DNA of 64,000 nt, taken from CAVYXK01 sp963708245 (lineage in GTDB: Bacteria > Pseudomonadota > Alphaproteobacteria > Acetobacterales > Acetobacteraceae). Position 1 is the first letter of the stretch. Each line of letters starts with the position of its first letter. The DNA is taken from positions 5,518,001 through 5,582,000 of the forward strand of contig OY970201.1 in assembly GCA_963708245.1 (NCBI GenBank), given 5' to 3'. Below are positions 1-8,388 of this stretch, piece after piece. A program made the translations under genes and the position numbers. Under the pieces are notes generated by a model, which did no database searches, was not told the DNA's origin, and worked only from the letters and a program-made list of their open reading frames with translations.

Positions 1-1603
1 ACCAGCCGATGCGCGTGTGGGCCGAGCACGCGCCGTTCTCGCAGCGCAGATTGGGGATATCGAAGGGGTTATCGACCAGCCCCATGCCGAGCTCGAACGG
101 TGCCTCGTGATCAGCGCCCGCCTGGAATGTAGACGCGATAGTGGGCGCCACGCTGCGATGCCGCCAGGCCGTCACCTTGCCGTTGGCATCGACGCCGGCA
201 TCGATCCGCTCGACCGAGACGGTGTGGTAGAAGTCGTGCTGGATGTCGTCCTCGCGCGTCCAAGTTAGCTTGACCGGTCCGCCGATCGCCTTGGACACCA
301 GTGCCGCTTCCAGCACGTAGTCCCATTTCGACTTGCGGCCGAAGCCGCCGCCCAGCAGCGGGACGTTCACGGTCACGTTCTCGACGGGGATGCCGAGCAT
401 GTCGGCCAGATCCTGACGGCAACCGCCGGGACTTTGCGTCGCCGCAAACGCCACGCACTTCCCGCCGGTTGCATCCACGGTCGCCGAGGGTGGCTCCATG
501 GTGGCGTGGGCAAAATGGGGAATGTAGTACTGCGCGGTGATGACCTTGGCGGCGGAGGCGAGTGCTTTCTCGGCATCGCCGTCGTCGCGTACGACGAGAC
601 CGGGATTCGAGGCGGTTGCCTCCATTTGCTGACGGAAGGCCGCTGAATCGTAGCTGGCGTTCGGCCCATCGTCCCAGACGATCTTGAGCTTCTCACGGCC
701 CTTGATCGCCGACCCGGTGTTGCGCGCTATCACGGCGACGCCGCCGACCGGCTTGAATTTCGACGGCCACGGCCAGCCCTGGACCTCGACCACTTTCTCG
801 ACGCCAGGAACTTGCATCGCCTCGGTCGCATCGAAGGAAACCAGCTTGCCGCCGACCACGGGCGGGCGGGCGACCACGGCGAATTTCATCCCGGGGATCT
901 TGGAGTCGATGCCGTAGGTCGCGTGTCCCACGGTGATGTCGCGCAGATCGACGATCGGGATCGAGCCGGTGCCGATGTAGCGGAAGTCGCGGGGGTCTTT
1001 GAGCTTGAGCGACTCCACCGGCGGTGTGGGCAGCGCGCTCGCGGCCTTGGCGAGCTCGCCGTAGCCGAGCATGTTGCCGGAATCGAGATGCACCACCTTG
1101 TGGTTCTCGGCCCGCACCTCAGAGACATCGACGCCCCAGCGCTTGGCGGCTGCCTGCTCCAACATCATCCGCATGGCTGCGCCGCACTGGCGCATCGGCT
1201 GCACCCAGTGACGAATGCTGCGCGATCCGTCCGTGTCCTGGTTGCCGTATTTCTTCTCGTCGCCAGGCGCTTGCTGCACCCGGACGTGCGCCCAGTCGGC
1301 CTCCATCTCGTCGGCGACGACCATCGGCAGGCTGGTGCGCGGGCCGGGGCCCATCTCGGAGCGGTTGGTGATGATGGTGACGAGGCCGGATGGGTCGATG
1401 GCAACATAGATATGCGGGTCGTTCACTGTGCCGCCGGGCATGGCGCCGCCGCCAGTGGCCCAGTCGGCTCGCGCTCGACCGGGCAACAGGCTAGTGCCAA
1501 GCACCAGCGCGCCGGACGCAACAACGCCCTTCAGGATGAAGCGGCGGCTGACATTGACGATCGCGGCAGGCCGGATCGTGGTCGGCTCGAACATGTGTGT
1601 CAT
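1..1603 (-). CDS. Molybdopterin-binding large subunit of an isoquinoline 1-oxidoreductase/aldehyde oxidase-type enzyme (partial)
   Basis: About 534 codons are open from an ATG at 1603 to the window edge, so the C-terminus is missing. The first 45 residues carry a twin-arginine-like signal (NVSRRFILKG followed by a hydrophobic stretch and ARA), which fits periplasmic export with bound molybdenum cofactor. Visible family hallmarks include a GGGFGRKSKWDY segment and, near the edge, DIPNLRCENG. The neighbouring [2Fe-2S] gene ends 3 bp upstream, so the two form one operon. Known role of the family: hydroxylation of N-heterocycles or aldehyde oxidation, with electrons passed to a small iron-sulfur subunit. 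The substrate cannot be told from sequence. Long open frames on the opposite strand here are shadows caused by high GC. Confidence 0.88.
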   Translation of the reverse strand, partial: MTHMFEPTTIRPAAIVNVSRRFILKGVVASGALVLGTSLLPGRARADWATGGGAMPGGTVNDPHIYVAIDPSGLVTIITNRSEMGPGPRTSLPMVVADEMEADWAHVRVQQAPGDEKKYGNQDTDGSRSIRHWVQPMRQCGAAMRMMLEQAAAKRWGVDVSEVRAENHKVVHLDSGNMLGYGELAKAASALPTPPVESLKLKDPRDFRYIGTGSIPIVDLRDITVGHATYGIDSKIPGMKFAVVARPPVVGGKLVSFDATEAMQVPGVEKVVEVQGWPWPSKFKPVGGVAVIARNTGSAIKGREKLKIVWDDGPNASYDSAAFRQQMEATASNPGLVVRDDGDAEKALASAAKVITAQYYIPHFAHATMEPPSATVDATGGKCVAFAATQSPGGCRQDLADMLGIPVENVTVNVPLLGGGFGRKSKWDYVLEAALVSKAIGGPVKLTWTREDDIQHDFYHTVSVERIDAGVDANGKVTAWRHRSVAPTIASTFQAGADHEAPFELGMGLVDNPFDIPNLRCENGACSAHTRIGW

Positions 1604-1606
1604 GGC

Positions 1607-2059
1607 TTACACTCCCGTCGAGGCCAGCCGAATTGCTTCGGCAATGCGCTGGTAGCAACCGCAACGGCAGATATTGCCCGACATGGTGGTCAGGATGTCG
1701 TCGTCGGTCGGCTTCGGGTTGGCGGCGAGCAGGGCAACCGCCTGCACGATCTGCCCGGCGTGACAGTAGCCGCACTGCGGCGCGCTGGTTTCTCGCCAAG
1801 CACGCTGAACCGGGTGGTCGCCGTGGGGATCGAGGCCTTCGATCGTCACCACGGGCTGGCCGGCAGCGTTGCTAACCTGGAGCATGCAGGAGCGGACCGC
1901 TGCGCCGCCAAGGAGCACCGTGCATGCGCCGCACGCGCCTATGCCGCAGCCGTACTTCGCTCCGGTGAGGCCGATCTCGTCGCGCAGCACCCAGAGCAGC
2001 GGGACGGAGGGATCGCCGTCGTAGTTATATTGTTGTCCGTTGACTTGTAGTGTGACCAT
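1607..2059 (-). CDS. [2Fe-2S] small subunit of the molybdenum hydroxylase (IorA-like)
   Basis: A 150-residue protein of usual length for the family. It has an N-terminal plant-type ferredoxin fold with Cys38, Cys43, Cys46 and Cys58, and a C-terminal four-helix [2Fe-2S] domain with Cys96, Cys99, Cys131 and Cys133 (motifs GCGIGACGAC and CGYCHAGQ). It transfers electrons from the Mo site of the large subunit encoded immediately downstream. The start ATG at 2059 is preceded by a strong GGGAGGTG ribosome binding site. It has no signal peptide of its own, so it is probably co-exported with the Tat-targeted large subunit. It is the first gene of the pair, and its promoter should lie in the following 0.76-kb intergenic region. 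Confidence 0.92.
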   Translation of the reverse strand: MVTLQVNGQQYNYDGDPSVPLLWVLRDEIGLTGAKYGCGIGACGACTVLLGGAAVRSCMLQVSNAAGQPVVTIEGLDPHGDHPVQRAWRETSAPQCGYCHAGQIVQAVALLAANPKPTDDDILTTMSGNICRCGCYQRIAEAIRLASTGV

Positions 2060-2822
2060 CTTTCACCTCCCTGCGCGGATGGGAGTGGCTTTGCGCCGCC
2101 CCTTGCGCGTCTGCTGATTTCCTAGACTTGCTTCGTCATGATCTTCGCCTAAGAGCGAACACCCATATTACGCCGCCCTGCCGTACGGCACCGAGATCGG
2201 GCTTCCGTGGGCCGTCTATATGCCTGCTGGATCCGCTTTCCATCCACGCCGTATCCCGACTGCCGAGGTATTGTTTACCATGACCGCGCAAGCGCGCAAC
2301 ATGGCGCGCCGCGATAACGTGGCGGCCCTTTCCCTCACGAGGGATGATCGCACCCCGAGATGCTTGGATCATCCTCCGCCCTAGTCAATGCCTGCGCTGG
2401 CTTTTTAGTCAACGCCTTTGTTGGCAGGCTAGGTTTCGACTGCGATTGATGTCAAGGGAGCAAACGACCCGGGCGCGATCGCCGTGATCCGGCAAGCGCG
2501 CTGTCGAAAGGACAGGGGGCGCCGCGAATCTCGGATTTTGGACGGCGGCGGCGCGTCCACAGTGCCAAAAGACTTACAGGGGAAACAAAAACCTCTAGGA
2601 GAAAACAAAAAAGGTCCCCATCACCCACCTCGCTCAGCCGGGAAATGCGGCAATACATAACAAGAACATAGGGCAGTGCCCTCACCGGGGCGACGAACGC
2701 CGAACGCTCCGCACCATGAGGATCGTGCATAATCAGGAAGCCAGATGCGCCTCCCTGTTTCCGTACGATTGCCCCATGGACATTGCGGATCAGTGTGCTT
2801 AACGTCTGTTTGGGGAGCAAAA
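2060..2822. other. Intergenic region, divergent promoters expected
   Basis: This 763-bp stretch lies between the divergent molybdenum hydroxylase operon and the Rieske gene. The frames open here have no recognisable product and no good ribosome binding sites. It should hold promoters for both directions. No specific operator or riboswitch was recognised. Confidence 0.5.
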
Positions 2823-3395
2823 GTGTCGATGAGGCAGAGTGGTCTCATAAGTCAGCGGCGTGCCGTGCTCGCGGCGAGCCTCGGCTTGGCGCCTTGGTTG
2901 GCCGGGGCCGCGCAGGCCACCGACCCTGACGCGATGCGACCGCAGGTGGGGGATCGCTTCGTATTCCTGACCGGCTCCAAGCAGGGGCAGGTCGTCAAAC
3001 GGGACGATCTGGCGCTCGGGGGTCCGCAGGTGCAGACCTATCCCGCCGATCCAAGCACCGGGGTGGTGCGGAACGGCTCGCCCTGGAACATCGTGCTGCT
3101 GGCGCGCTTCGATCCGGCTACCTTGTCCGCCGACACGCTGGCGCGCGCTGCCGACGGTGTGGTCGCTTATTCGGCGATCTGCACCCACCAAGGCTGCCCG
3201 GTGAACATGTGGTCCGACGAGAAGAAAGCCTTCGTGTGTTCCTGCCACGGCTCAACCTATAACCCGAGAGACGGGGCCGCGGTAATATGGGGGCCGGCGC
3301 CGAGGCCGCTGCCGTCGCTGGGTCTAAAACTCGAAAACGATACGCCGGTGGTCTCCGCAGGGTTCTCTTCCCGCGTGGGGCCCGAACAAATTTGA
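2823..3395 (+). CDS. Periplasmic Rieske [2Fe-2S] protein
   Basis: The protein has about 190 residues when read from GTG 2823, which is 5 bp after GGGGAG. An ATG two codons on (2829) is the alternative. The N-terminus has a Tat-like signal (SQRRAVLAASL then AGAAQA). The Rieske boxes are CTHQGC (Cys120, His122, Cys125) and CSCHGS (Cys139, Cys141, His142), so both cluster ligands and the structural disulfide are present. Such proteins resemble the small subunits of arsenite-oxidase-type or bc1-type complexes. No cytochrome b, cytochrome c1 or arsenite oxidase gene is adjacent. The gene sits 79 bp upstream of a PQQ dehydrogenase, which suggests (inference) that it passes electrons to or from that enzyme. 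Confidence 0.9.
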   Translation: MSMRQSGLISQRRAVLAASLGLAPWLAGAAQATDPDAMRPQVGDRFVFLTGSKQGQVVKRDDLALGGPQVQTYPADPSTGVVRNGSPWNIVLLARFDPATLSADTLARAADGVVAYSAICTHQGCPVNMWSDEKKAFVCSCHGSTYNPRDGAAVIWGPAPRPLPSLGLKLENDTPVVSAGFSSRVGPEQI

Positions 3396-3474
3396 CGCGA
3401 CCAGGGATCGGTCGCGTGCCTACGGCTACAGACTCGCTACACAACGCGTAAAGCGCTTTAGGGGGAGACCAAGG

Positions 3475-5196
3475 ATGCGAAACCTGTTCCTGTACACAAG
3501 CTTGACCGCATTGCTGCTGGCCAGCGGCGCGAGTGCCGTTCACGCCGCGGATTATTCGCCGGTCACCGATGCGCGGCTCGCCAACCCGGAGCCCGAAAAC
3601 TGGCTCATGACCCGCGGCAACTACAAGGGTTGGAGCTACAGCCCACTCGACCAGATCAACACCAGCAACGTCAAGAATCTGGTCCCGGTCTGGACTCTTT
3701 CGACGGGAGTTGATTCGGGTCACGAATCGCCGCCCATCGTCAACAACGGCATGATGTTCGTCAGCACGCCCTACAGCCAGGTCATAGCGCTGAACGCTGC
3801 GACCGGCGATCTGCTGTGGCGCTACAAGCGGCAGTTGCCGGAGGGATTCAGCGCGCTGCACAACACCAACCGCGGCGTCGCGCTGTATGGCGACAAGGTG
3901 TATACGGCGGGACTCGACGGCGTGTTGGTGGCGCTCGATGCCAAGACTGGCAAGGTCGTCTGGCAAACTCCGGTCGGCGACTGGAAGGACGGCTACTATA
4001 TGACCATGGCCCCGCTGGTCGAGCACGGTAAGGTCCTGGTCGGCGTCTCCGGCGGCGAGTTCGGCATACGCGGCTTCGTCGCGGCGTTCGACACCGAGAC
4101 CGGCAAGCCGGTGTGGAAGGCCTACACCATTCCGGCCCCCGGCGAGCCAGGCAGCGACACCTGGCAAAAAGCTGATACCTGGAAGACTGGCGGCGGCGCC
4201 GCCTGGATGACCGGCAATTATGATTCCGACACCAACACGGTGTATTGGGGCGTGGGCAACGCTTCGCCGTGGTTCGGCGATCAGCGGCCTGGCGACAACC
4301 TCTACACGGCCTCGACGCTCGCGCTCGACGGCGACACCGGCAAGATCAAGGGGTATTTCCAGTACCAACCGAATGAATCTTGGGACTGGGACGCGATGAA
4401 TGCGCCGATGCTGGTGGACTTCCAGAGGGACGGGACCACTACCAAGGGTCTGTTGACGCCGAGCCGCAACAGTTACCTCTATTGGCTGGGACGTGGCGCT
4501 GACGGAAGCATCTCGTTCATCAAAGCCGAAGAGTACGTGCCACAGAACGTCTTCACCAGCATTGATCCGAATACCGGCCGGCCTAGCATTGATCTGGCGC
4601 ACAAGCCGGGAACCGGCAAGGTGGCGCAATTCTGCCCCGGGCTTTGGGGCGGCAAGGATTGGCCGTTCGAAGCCTATAATCCGAAGACCGGCATGGTCTA
4701 TATTCCCTCCAACGCAAACCACTGCAATAGCTTTGAGGGTAAGGTCGAGCCACGCGTTCCGGGGCAGTGGTGGACCGGCGTCGCGATCCCCGACCTCAAT
4801 TTCACCGTCGATAAGAACGCGAGCTTCTACGGTGAAATCCAGGCGTACGACGTCAATAGCGGCAAGCGCACCTGGCGGCAGTTGTACCCGTCGTCGATGA
4901 TGTGGGGATCGCTGCTGACTACGGCCGGTGGACTGGTGTTCGGCGGTGGCACCAACGACCGGGAGTTCCGAGCTTATGACGCCAACACTGGCGAGGAGCT
5001 CTGGCACTTCAAGACCAACTCCGGCATCATCGCCCCGCCCTCTACGTTCGAGGTTGGCGGGGTGCAGTACGTAGCGGTGCAGTCCGGCTACGGCGTCGAT
5101 GCTGCAGGTCAGCAGCAGTTGCTGGGCGATCTGCTTGGATGGAACCCGGACGTTCCGCAGGGCGGCGTCGTGTGGGTGTTTGCCGTCAGTAAATAA
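3475..5196 (+). CDS. PQQ-dependent methanol/ethanol-family dehydrogenase, lanthanide-type
   Basis: A 573-residue eight-bladed propeller quinoprotein with a Sec signal peptide ending near residue 25 (ASAVHAADYSP). It oxidises a primary alcohol in the periplasm using PQQ. The active-site segment NESWDWDAMN has the catalytic Asp304 and a second Asp at 306. XoxF-type lanthanide enzymes have this second Asp, whereas calcium MxaF enzymes have Ala. The vicinal Cys-Cys pair that stacks on PQQ in most of the family is absent: the aligned segment reads SALHNTNRG (residues 126-134). The length is slightly short for MxaF/XoxF. No cytochrome cL gene (mxaG/xoxG) is adjacent; a Rieske gene precedes it instead. 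It is followed by a clear terminator. The alcohol substrate is not decided by sequence. Confidence 0.93.
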   Translation: MRNLFLYTSLTALLLASGASAVHAADYSPVTDARLANPEPENWLMTRGNYKGWSYSPLDQINTSNVKNLVPVWTLSTGVDSGHESPPIVNNGMMFVSTPYSQVIALNAATGDLLWRYKRQLPEGFSALHNTNRGVALYGDKVYTAGLDGVLVALDAKTGKVVWQTPVGDWKDGYYMTMAPLVEHGKVLVGVSGGEFGIRGFVAAFDTETGKPVWKAYTIPAPGEPGSDTWQKADTWKTGGGAAWMTGNYDSDTNTVYWGVGNASPWFGDQRPGDNLYTASTLALDGDTGKIKGYFQYQPNESWDWDAMNAPMLVDFQRDGTTTKGLLTPSRNSYLYWLGRGADGSISFIKAEEYVPQNVFTSIDPNTGRPSIDLAHKPGTGKVAQFCPGLWGGKDWPFEAYNPKTGMVYIPSNANHCNSFEGKVEPRVPGQWWTGVAIPDLNFTVDKNASFYGEIQAYDVNSGKRTWRQLYPSSMMWGSLLTTAGGLVFGGGTNDREFRAYDANTGEELWHFKTNSGIIAPPSTFEVGGVQYVAVQSGYGVDAAGQQQLLGDLLGWNPDVPQGGVVWVFAVSK

Positions 5197-5232
5197 GAGG
5201 TCGGTGCATCTGCACTGTCCTTGACTTCGTTC

Positions 5233-5270
5233 GGGCCAGCCGCTGGTAGCGGCGGTTGGCCCAGTCTTCT
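5233..5270 (+). terminator. Rho-independent terminator after the PQQ dehydrogenase
   Basis: An 11-bp stem (5233-5243 with 5252-5262, one G-U pair) and an 8-base loop are followed by a T-rich AGTCTTCTTCT tail. It closes the Rieske-PQQ dehydrogenase unit and argues against upstream starts for the next gene. Confidence 0.75.
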
Positions 5271-5295
5271 TCTAGAGGCCTCACGGGACAAAAGA

Positions 5296-5736
5296 ATGAC
5301 GCCTACCCGATCAGTTTCCATGGCCACCTGCCTAGGTGCCGCTGTCCTTCTGGGTGCATTTCTTGCGCCAGCCATGGCCTGGGCCGCCGAACCGCCGGAT
5401 GCCTACAAAGTGGAGGTCAGCGACGTCTCGGCCAAGGTGGGTCAGCACGTGGTCATGCAAATCACGCTCACGCCGCAGGAGGGTTACAGAGTACTGGAAC
5501 ACTACACGAACCATGTGAGCCGCTTTTCATCGCTCGACGACGGCGTTGCGTTCGACGACAACTCGGTGCCCGGAGCCGTGCAGAACAACACGCTAGTGTT
5601 CAAGGTCGGGGTCACGCCGACGAAACCGGGGAAGCACCCTATCAACGGGGTATTCCGCGTCGGGTATATCGAAAACAGCCACAGTATGTGGATGATCTCG
5701 GTGCCTCTGATCGCAAACGTTACCGGCACGCAGTAG
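5296..5736 (+). CDS. Small secreted protein of unknown function
   Basis: Read from ATG 5296 the product has 146 residues. An upstream in-frame start would run through the terminator hairpin. The N-terminus is a clear Sec signal (hydrophobic stretch, then APAMAWAAE). The mature part of about 115 residues has alternating beta-type segments (VMQITLTPQEGYRV, LVFKVGVTPTKPGKHPI, ISVPLIANV). This suggests an immunoglobulin-like sandwich, loosely reminiscent of DsbD-alpha-like domains. There are no conserved cysteines or metal motifs. Being next to the PQQ dehydrogenase it may help that periplasmic system, which is inference only. Confidence 0.7.
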   Translation: MTPTRSVSMATCLGAAVLLGAFLAPAMAWAAEPPDAYKVEVSDVSAKVGQHVVMQITLTPQEGYRVLEHYTNHVSRFSSLDDGVAFDDNSVPGAVQNNTLVFKVGVTPTKPGKHPINGVFRVGYIENSHSMWMISVPLIANVTGTQ

Positions 5737-5802
5737 CAGCATCCTCCACCATTCGATCCACCTCACCAAATCGTGAAGTGATGGGCAGCTCGATTATTTA
5801 CA

Positions 5803-6531
5803 TCAGCTCGCGGCGTCGGCACGGAGCAGGAACGGAAAGCGCTCAATCAATTGCGTGCGCAACTTTGCGATCCCTACCGGATCCGAGCGCCGTGGCACGC
5901 TGAAACTGGCTGCCAACCTCGCCGGCCTGCCGTCCAGGACGAGCACGCGGCCGGCGATGTCGAGCGTCTGATCGACATCGTGCGTCGCCAGCAGCACGGT
6001 CGCGCCCCGTTGCCGCGCCCAACGCGAGACGGTACCGGCAAGCCGCGCCGCAAGGGCCGGATCGAGCGAGGCGAATGGCTCGTCCAACACCAAGAGCTGA
6101 GGATCCACGGCGAGTGCCCGGGCCAGCGCTACTCTGCGCGCCATCCCGAGCGAGAGCTCGCGCGGTCGCCGCTGCTCCATCCCTGGCAACTCGACCTGCC
6201 GCAACAGGCCGGAGATGTCGGATACCGGTGAGCCATCGCTCACGACCAGGCGCAGGTTGTCGGCAACCGTCAGCCAAGGCAGCAGCCGCGGCTCCTGGAA
6301 CACGACGCCCACCCGCGCCTCCGGTCGCCGCACCAGCCCTTGGAAGTCGGGGTCGAGCCCGAGCGCTATTCGAAGCGTCGTGGTCTTACCGGTGCCCGAC
6401 GGACCGAACAGCGCCAGGAACTCGCCCGGCTCCGCCGCGAAGCACACGTCAAGGAGTATCGGGCGCAGCCCACCGCCCGGCTCCCGGACGCTCTTCGCGT
6501 CGATGCGGACCTCAAGGGCGGCGCCAGTCAT
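5803..6531 (-). CDS. ABC transporter ATP-binding protein, nitrate/sulfonate/taurine type
   Basis: A 242-residue ATPase with Walker A GPSGTGKTT near residues 43-51, Q-loop VVFQEPRLLPW, signature LSLGMARRVALARAL, Walker B LLVLDEP and switch His in LATHDVDQ. The QEPRLLPW pattern is typical of SsuB/TauB/NrtD ATPases. The signature LSLGM departs from the usual LSGGQ at two positions but retains the serine and central glycine. The start ATG at 6531 lies inside the 3' end of the permease gene (20-bp overlap), so the three transporter genes form one operon. The substrate is unknown. Confidence 0.9.
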   Translation of the reverse strand: MTGAALEVRIDAKSVREPGGGLRPILLDVCFAAEPGEFLALFGPSGTGKTTTLRIALGLDPDFQGLVRRPEARVGVVFQEPRLLPWLTVADNLRLVVSDGSPVSDISGLLRQVELPGMEQRRPRELSLGMARRVALARALAVDPQLLVLDEPFASLDPALAARLAGTVSRWARQRGATVLLATHDVDQTLDIAGRVLVLDGRPARLAASFSVPRRSDPVGIAKLRTQLIERFPFLLRADAAS

Positions 6532-7280
6532 TCACTCTCCGCTCCCAGCGCTGCAGCAGCACGGTCTCGATCAGCAGCATGACGGCGGCGAACACGAACC
6601 CGTAGGCCAGGATCCCAGCGACGTTGAAATCCTGGAAGAAAAGGTTGAGCACGAAACCCACACCGTTCGGCCGACCCAGCAGCTCGACGATCAGTACCGA
6701 TTTTCCAGGTAATCGAGAGACCACTGCGCGCCGCCGCCGCAAGATAGGGCGAGAGCTGCGGCAGCACGATCCGACGCAGCCGCCTCAGACGGCCGATGCG
6801 AAACACTTGCGCCAAATCGTCCAATCCTGGGTCCAGCGCGCGTGCGCCCTCCCGCACGGTCACCATGACAGTCGGCGTCTTGACGATGGCGACGGCGAGC
6901 ACGGCGGCCAAGTCATTGAGGCCGACCCAGATATAAACGAGGATGATGACGACCAGCACCGGCAGGTTGAGCGCGATCACCAGCCACGGGTCCATTACCG
7001 CGTCGGCGCGCGGCGAGCGCCCGGCGATGTAGCCGGCAGCGACACCGATCCCCATCGAGAGCAGGAAGGCGGCGGCGACGCGCAGCATGGTGATGGCGAG
7101 GTTGAGAGGCATCGCACCGCTGAGCACCTGCTCCCAGGCAAACCGGGCGACGATCTCCGGTGCCGGCAAAAGCTGCGGACTGGCTGCCAGCCGCGCCGCA
7201 GCCCACCAAAGAAGGATAAATCCGGCGAGCGATATCAGGCGGGCGAGCTGATGACCGCCGGCCTGCCTAGCCGCCGCCAT
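6512..7280 (-). pseudogene. ABC transporter permease, nitrate/taurine type, with a 1-bp frameshift
   Basis: The frame starting at ATG 7280 encodes a typical SsuC/TauC-like permease (FILLWWAAARL, then several membrane segments and the EAA-loop-like LDDLAQVFRIGRLRRLRRIVLPQL). Near 6700 it goes out of frame after SITWKI. The remainder (VLIVELLGRPNGVGFVLN to RVNDWRRP, ending at 6512) continues perfectly in another frame. One extra G in the context ATCGGTAC explains the break. Repaired, the protein would be about 255 residues. The start overlaps the end of the binding-protein gene by 14 bp. Either the gene is broken or the read has a sequencing error; the otherwise clean sequence favours an error or a very recent mutation. 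Confidence 0.8.
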
Positions 7281-8280
7281 CCGCCCGGCGCCAGAAAATT
7301 CCGTCCGGCAGCGCGGACAGGCCGGCAGTCGCTTGCGTGCCCCCAGTGCTGTGCAGGATGGCGAAGACGTGCTTGGCAGTTGCCTGCTGGGAGTCGGCTG
7401 ACAGTTCGGCGATGCCGGCAATGAAGCGGCGCCGCAGGTTGGCGAACAAAGCGTCGTCCGGCGCGTCCATCAGTGGTCGGATCTGCTGCCACTCCGCTTC
7501 CGAAGCGGCGAGCAGGTGCTCGGCCTGATCGACCGCAGCGAGGAATCCGTCGATCAACGGGCGATTTTTCTCAGCCCAGTCCTGGTGGAACACGAAGCCG
7601 ACGAGGCTGAGTTGCGGGGGCAACCCAAGTCTTTCCGCGTAATCGGCAACCGAGATCGCTTCCCGATAACCAGCAGCTTCGAGCTTGGCGGCGAAGTTCC
7701 AGAATGTCAGCACGGCGTCGAGCTCGCCTTGCTGCAGCTTGGCATCAAGCAGTGGTGGCGCGCCGTAGGCGATGCGGGTCGCGGTGGCGAGATCGATCCC
7801 GCTCGTCTGACGCGCGGCCGCTTGCACCACCAGCCATGACTTATCGACGGGACCGCCGGCCACACCGAGGGCGCGTCCCTTCAGGTCGGCAAGTGAGTGG
7901 ATCGGCGCATCGGCGCGAACCATGATACCGCCGAGCGCATTGGAGAACGGCGCGAAACAGAGTTTCGTGCCGGCCGCGCGTTGCGCCGCGGCGAACATCC
8001 AGTCGGAGACGATCACGTCGTCGGCGCCGGCCATCAGTGCTACGCGCCCGGCATCCGTGTTGGCCAGCACGGTCGTCGTCATCGTCAGGCCGTGCGCCGC
8101 ATCGAGCCGGTGGCGGTGGATGACATCGGCGATCCACTGCACTGTGCCGAACTGCAGGATGCCCAACCGGACAGAGGCGCTCTGCGCGGCCGCTTGCGCG
8201 GCGGTCATGCCGAGCATCCCAGCAAGCGCGACGGAAAAACACTCCCGGCGGCCGAGGCGCAGTCGGTCGGTTTTGCTCAT
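7267..8280 (-). CDS. ABC transporter substrate-binding protein, nitrate/sulfonate/taurine type
   Basis: Read from ATG 8280 the protein has 337 residues and a signal peptide (MSKTDRLRLGRRECFSVAL, then AQAAAQS), possibly Tat. The mature part is an NMT1/SsuA-like periplasmic binding protein (LGILQFGTVQWIADVI, VSDWMFAAAQRAAG, GIMVRADAPIHSLADLKG). It is the first gene of a binding protein-permease-ATPase operon. It lies 109 bp downstream of mch on the same strand, between C1 genes. Its ligand is unknown. Possible roles for a transporter in this place include import of a C1 source or of a cofactor precursor, and neither can be shown from sequence. Confidence 0.85.
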   Translation of the reverse strand: MSKTDRLRLGRRECFSVALAGMLGMTAAQAAAQSASVRLGILQFGTVQWIADVIHRHRLDAAHGLTMTTTVLANTDAGRVALMAGADDVIVSDWMFAAAQRAAGTKLCFAPFSNALGGIMVRADAPIHSLADLKGRALGVAGGPVDKSWLVVQAAARQTSGIDLATATRIAYGAPPLLDAKLQQGELDAVLTFWNFAAKLEAAGYREAISVADYAERLGLPPQLSLVGFVFHQDWAEKNRPLIDGFLAAVDQAEHLLAASEAEWQQIRPLMDAPDDALFANLRRRFIAGIAELSADSQQATAKHVFAILHSTGGTQATAGLSALPDGIFWRRADGGG

Positions 8281-8388
8281 TTCGTGTGGTCGTCCATTCC
8301 TAAGACGCTGCGCGCGGACAACACTGTGGCGGAGCCGGAGAGAACGCAAGGTGATGACTTGGTGCGTCTGCACAGATCGTTGGGCGAT

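Noticed and set aside
812..2050. 412-residue open frame on the plus strand
   Set aside because: It is antisense to the molybdenum hydroxylase genes, which have clear family motifs. High GC keeps the opposite strand open.
3118..5007. 629-residue open frame on the minus strand
   Set aside because: It is antisense to the PQQ dehydrogenase and Rieske genes, with no recognisable domain.
5803..8280. Idea that the ABC transporter imports lanthanide chelates for the PQQ enzyme
   Set aside because: The components belong to the nitrate/taurine family and not to the known lanthanide uptake type. Closeness alone does not support the claim.
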